Source of the DNA: Pseudomonadota bacterium
Lineage (GTDB): Bacteria > Pseudomonadota > Gammaproteobacteria > Xanthomonadales > Xanthomonadaceae
Assembly: GCA_029560515.1 (NCBI GenBank)
Contig: JAKQKT010000153.1
Coordinates: 1-41,462 of the forward strand
Length of the DNA stretch: 41,462 bases
Reading direction: 5' to 3'
Program-made: the position numbers and the translations under genes
Notes under the pieces: model-generated
What the model saw: only the letters and a program-made list of their open reading frames with translations
Database searches by the model: none
Told to the model about the DNA's origin: nothing
Shown: positions 41,101-41,462 of the stretch, piece after piece
Layout: each line of letters opens with the position of its first letter
Numbering within the stretch: the first letter of the stretch is position 1

Positions 41101-41462
41101 TTGCCTAAATTTGAAGATTTGGCTGCCCGCATTCAAGGCTTGCGTGATGCATTGCCTGAATCGACCCAGCCATCCGTGCCGATTCACATGGATGCCGAGG
41201 CAGAACCTATGCCATCGGTCGCCATGATCGAGAAACCCGATATCTCCGCGATCCCGGATTTCGCTGGCGAAGCTGCAGCAGCAGAAGCCGCAGCAGCAGA
41301 AGCCGCAGCAGCAGAAGCCGCAGCAGCAGAAGCCGCAGCCGCAGAAGCCGCAGCAGCAGAAGCAGCGGCAGCAGAAGCCGCAGCAGCAGAAGCAGCGGCA
41401 GCAGAAGCCGCAGCAGCAGAAGCCGCAGAAGCCGCAGAAGCCGCAGCAGCAGAAGCCGCCGC
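38167..41462 (+). CDS. chpA: Pil-Chp histidine kinase ChpA/PilL (runs off right edge)
   Basis: ChpA is the large hybrid CheA-type kinase of twitching motility. The frame from ATG 38167 is still open at 41462, giving about 1,098 residues. Residues to about 560 are the FimL-like N-terminal region. Two histidine-phosphotransfer-like domains follow, with His736 in VFHTLKGSGRLVGAKT and His915 in VHTMNGAFGMTE; the second lacks the usual Lys after His-Thr-Leu. Ala/Pro/Val-rich linkers separate the parts, and from about 41270 the linker is an Ala/Glu repeat. The CheA dimer, ATPase, CheW and receiver domains must lie beyond the window. GAGGAC precedes the ATG. Confidence 0.93.
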   Translation, partial: MRLHDNNDFTTLTWVKPELDETLRQARNALQIYVEEGEDPTQLKDCASFLHQVQGTLRMVELYGAAMVAEEMEQLSKALIDGKVDNRDNAYGVLMQGIVQLPDYLERLQTGHRDIPIVLLPLLNQLRASRGEQGLSESVLFSPDLSRPLPDSAKGPTYPLAADELSRRADTLRNLFQGALLRWLKDDNSSSNIKDMTDVCDQLVPITFSEPARRLFWVASGTLDALSKGAFQASNALKQSLGKVEREIKRLAEGGDDAFRNDPPIELTRQLLYFVAHEATDAGRIGEIREVFGLNDNVPNAAELAHAQGSLTGHNRALLATVAVAIKEDLMRVKDSLDLHLRTPNAASSDLNLQVDALDRVGDTLGMLGLGVARRVVQEQRTAINDVVSGQRKADEATLLDIAGALLYVEASLDDQVARLGQDDNAEAGTSKGTPLPSSEARKVLDVLLKEAATNFTQARQCFVAFVETHWDHTQLNEVPRLLEEVAGALRVLDVDKAPDYLTGVRRFTENELLRRQRVPNGQQMDRLADALASLEYFLEAVRDRRPNRDQILEVAQHSLEALGYWPLPAQEAPVPVAKIEPAKPAAVEPVAAAPEPFVPVPEAPRVIEEIAPAAFAPAPVVAEAEVSEPSFADILKEAASAPAFDTETFEVPAIPVASVAVASVAAPAVPASSVPVVGELIGSFDAASDEIDDEIREVFSEEFEEEIGNLEQLLPPWRSAPDNPELLRPIRRVFHTLKGSGRLVGAKTLGEFSWKVESLLNRVLDGTRAASPAVVALLDKAFHTLPLLRAALMGETVYADLKGIEAVAEKLTAGEEVYYETAPLAAVAANIPVGGLVDMPTPVAETPETFVIAADAVEAEADVADGVEFSIDPVLFEILKPEVAGHLETVENWISESRANNNTAVTEVLLRSVHTMNGAFGMTEVTTITDVTAPLEGYLKRAMAHSVSLDANAVALVSEAAAAIRQTITALDRPKPVLPKFEDLAARIQGLRDALPESTQPSVPIHMDAEAEPMPSVAMIEKPDISAIPDFAGEAAAAEAAAAEAAAAEAAAAEAAAAEAAAAEAAAAEAAAAEAAAAEAAAAEAAEAAEAAAAEAA
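41271..41462 (+). repeat. 15-bp tandem repeat encoding an EAAAA linker in chpA
   Basis: Units of GCAGCAGCAGAAGCC (Ala-Ala-Ala-Glu-Ala) recur to the window edge with codon variants and a few shorter GCAGAAGCC units. The encoded EAAAA pattern favours a rigid alpha helix separating phosphotransfer domains. The unit is in phase with the reading frame, so copy-number changes in multiples of the unit would not break the gene. Confidence 0.85.

Noticed and set aside
1-41462. CRISPR arrays, tRNA or rRNA genes, prophage or insertion sequences
   Set aside because: I saw no regularly spaced direct repeats, no CCA-ending cloverleafs, and no transposase gene or terminal repeats anywhere in the window.

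Overview
The window looks like chromosomal DNA of a gammaproteobacterium of the Xanthomonadales/Lysobacterales type. This is inferred from protein family resemblance (GcvT, PilT, PilU, PilG, hemE), from the gene orders aroK-aroB-WGR-hemE and yqgE-ruvX-pyrB, from the gshB-tonB pair divergent from a pil-chp chemosensory operon, and from dispersed palindromes beginning with GTAG that resemble the REP elements of that group. Base composition is moderately GC-rich except for one clearly AT-richer gene at 8000-9292. No rRNA or tRNA gene or CRISPR array was seen.

Layout. 1-658: 5' part of valS (minus). 898-2493: gcvT and gcvH of the glycine cleavage system. 2494-3443: a long gene-poor interval holding a candidate small RNA with its own promoter and terminator (about 3109-3291). 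3444-3767: a lysine/alanine repeat histone-H1-like protein. 3940-5196: secreted serine hydrolase (minus). 5304-7853: lemA plus an M48 membrane metalloprotease with a long C-terminal extension. 8000-9292: an isolated, AT-richer P-loop ATPase, probably acquired. 9314-12260: minus-strand aroK-aroB-WGR-hemE run. 12312-16840: SDR epimerase, dodecin, glycerate-kinase-like protein (its last codons lie in a REP palindrome), pdxH, a signal-less cobalamin-binding-type protein and an OmpA-family lipoprotein. 16971-19465: a tight ECF sigma factor / four-helix membrane protein / exported alpha-beta hydrolase operon. 19488-20885: minus-strand VOC protein, frameshifted GyrI-like protein and DUF1801 protein. 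21172-22153: an integron-type tyrosine recombinase whose start appears damaged. 22368-28446: minus-strand outer-membrane barrel protein, then phosphotransferase and acyl-CoA dehydrogenase (the two halves of eukaryotic ACAD10/11), histidine phosphatase, DUF4426, a small membrane protein, proC and yggS. 28539-30893: pilT and pilU. 30974-32993: yqgE-ruvX-pyrB. 33037-34876: tonB and gshB (minus). 35051-41462: pilG-pilI-pilJ-chpA, with chpA running off the right edge inside an Ala/Glu repeat.

How it works together. Much of the right third serves type IV pili: the retraction ATPases PilT and PilU, and the Pil-Chp pathway (receptor PilJ, adaptor PilI, histidine kinase ChpA, response regulator PilG) that controls twitching. 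The left and centre are mostly core metabolism (glycine cleavage, shikimate, heme, PLP, proline, pyrimidine, glutathione). The less ordinary parts are the candidate small RNA, the isolated ATPase, the sigma factor/membrane/hydrolase operon, the solitary integron integrase with nearby hairpins, and REP palindromes, one of which supplies the end of a coding sequence. I did not find an unmistakable new multi-gene system; the candidates are ranked in the findings.
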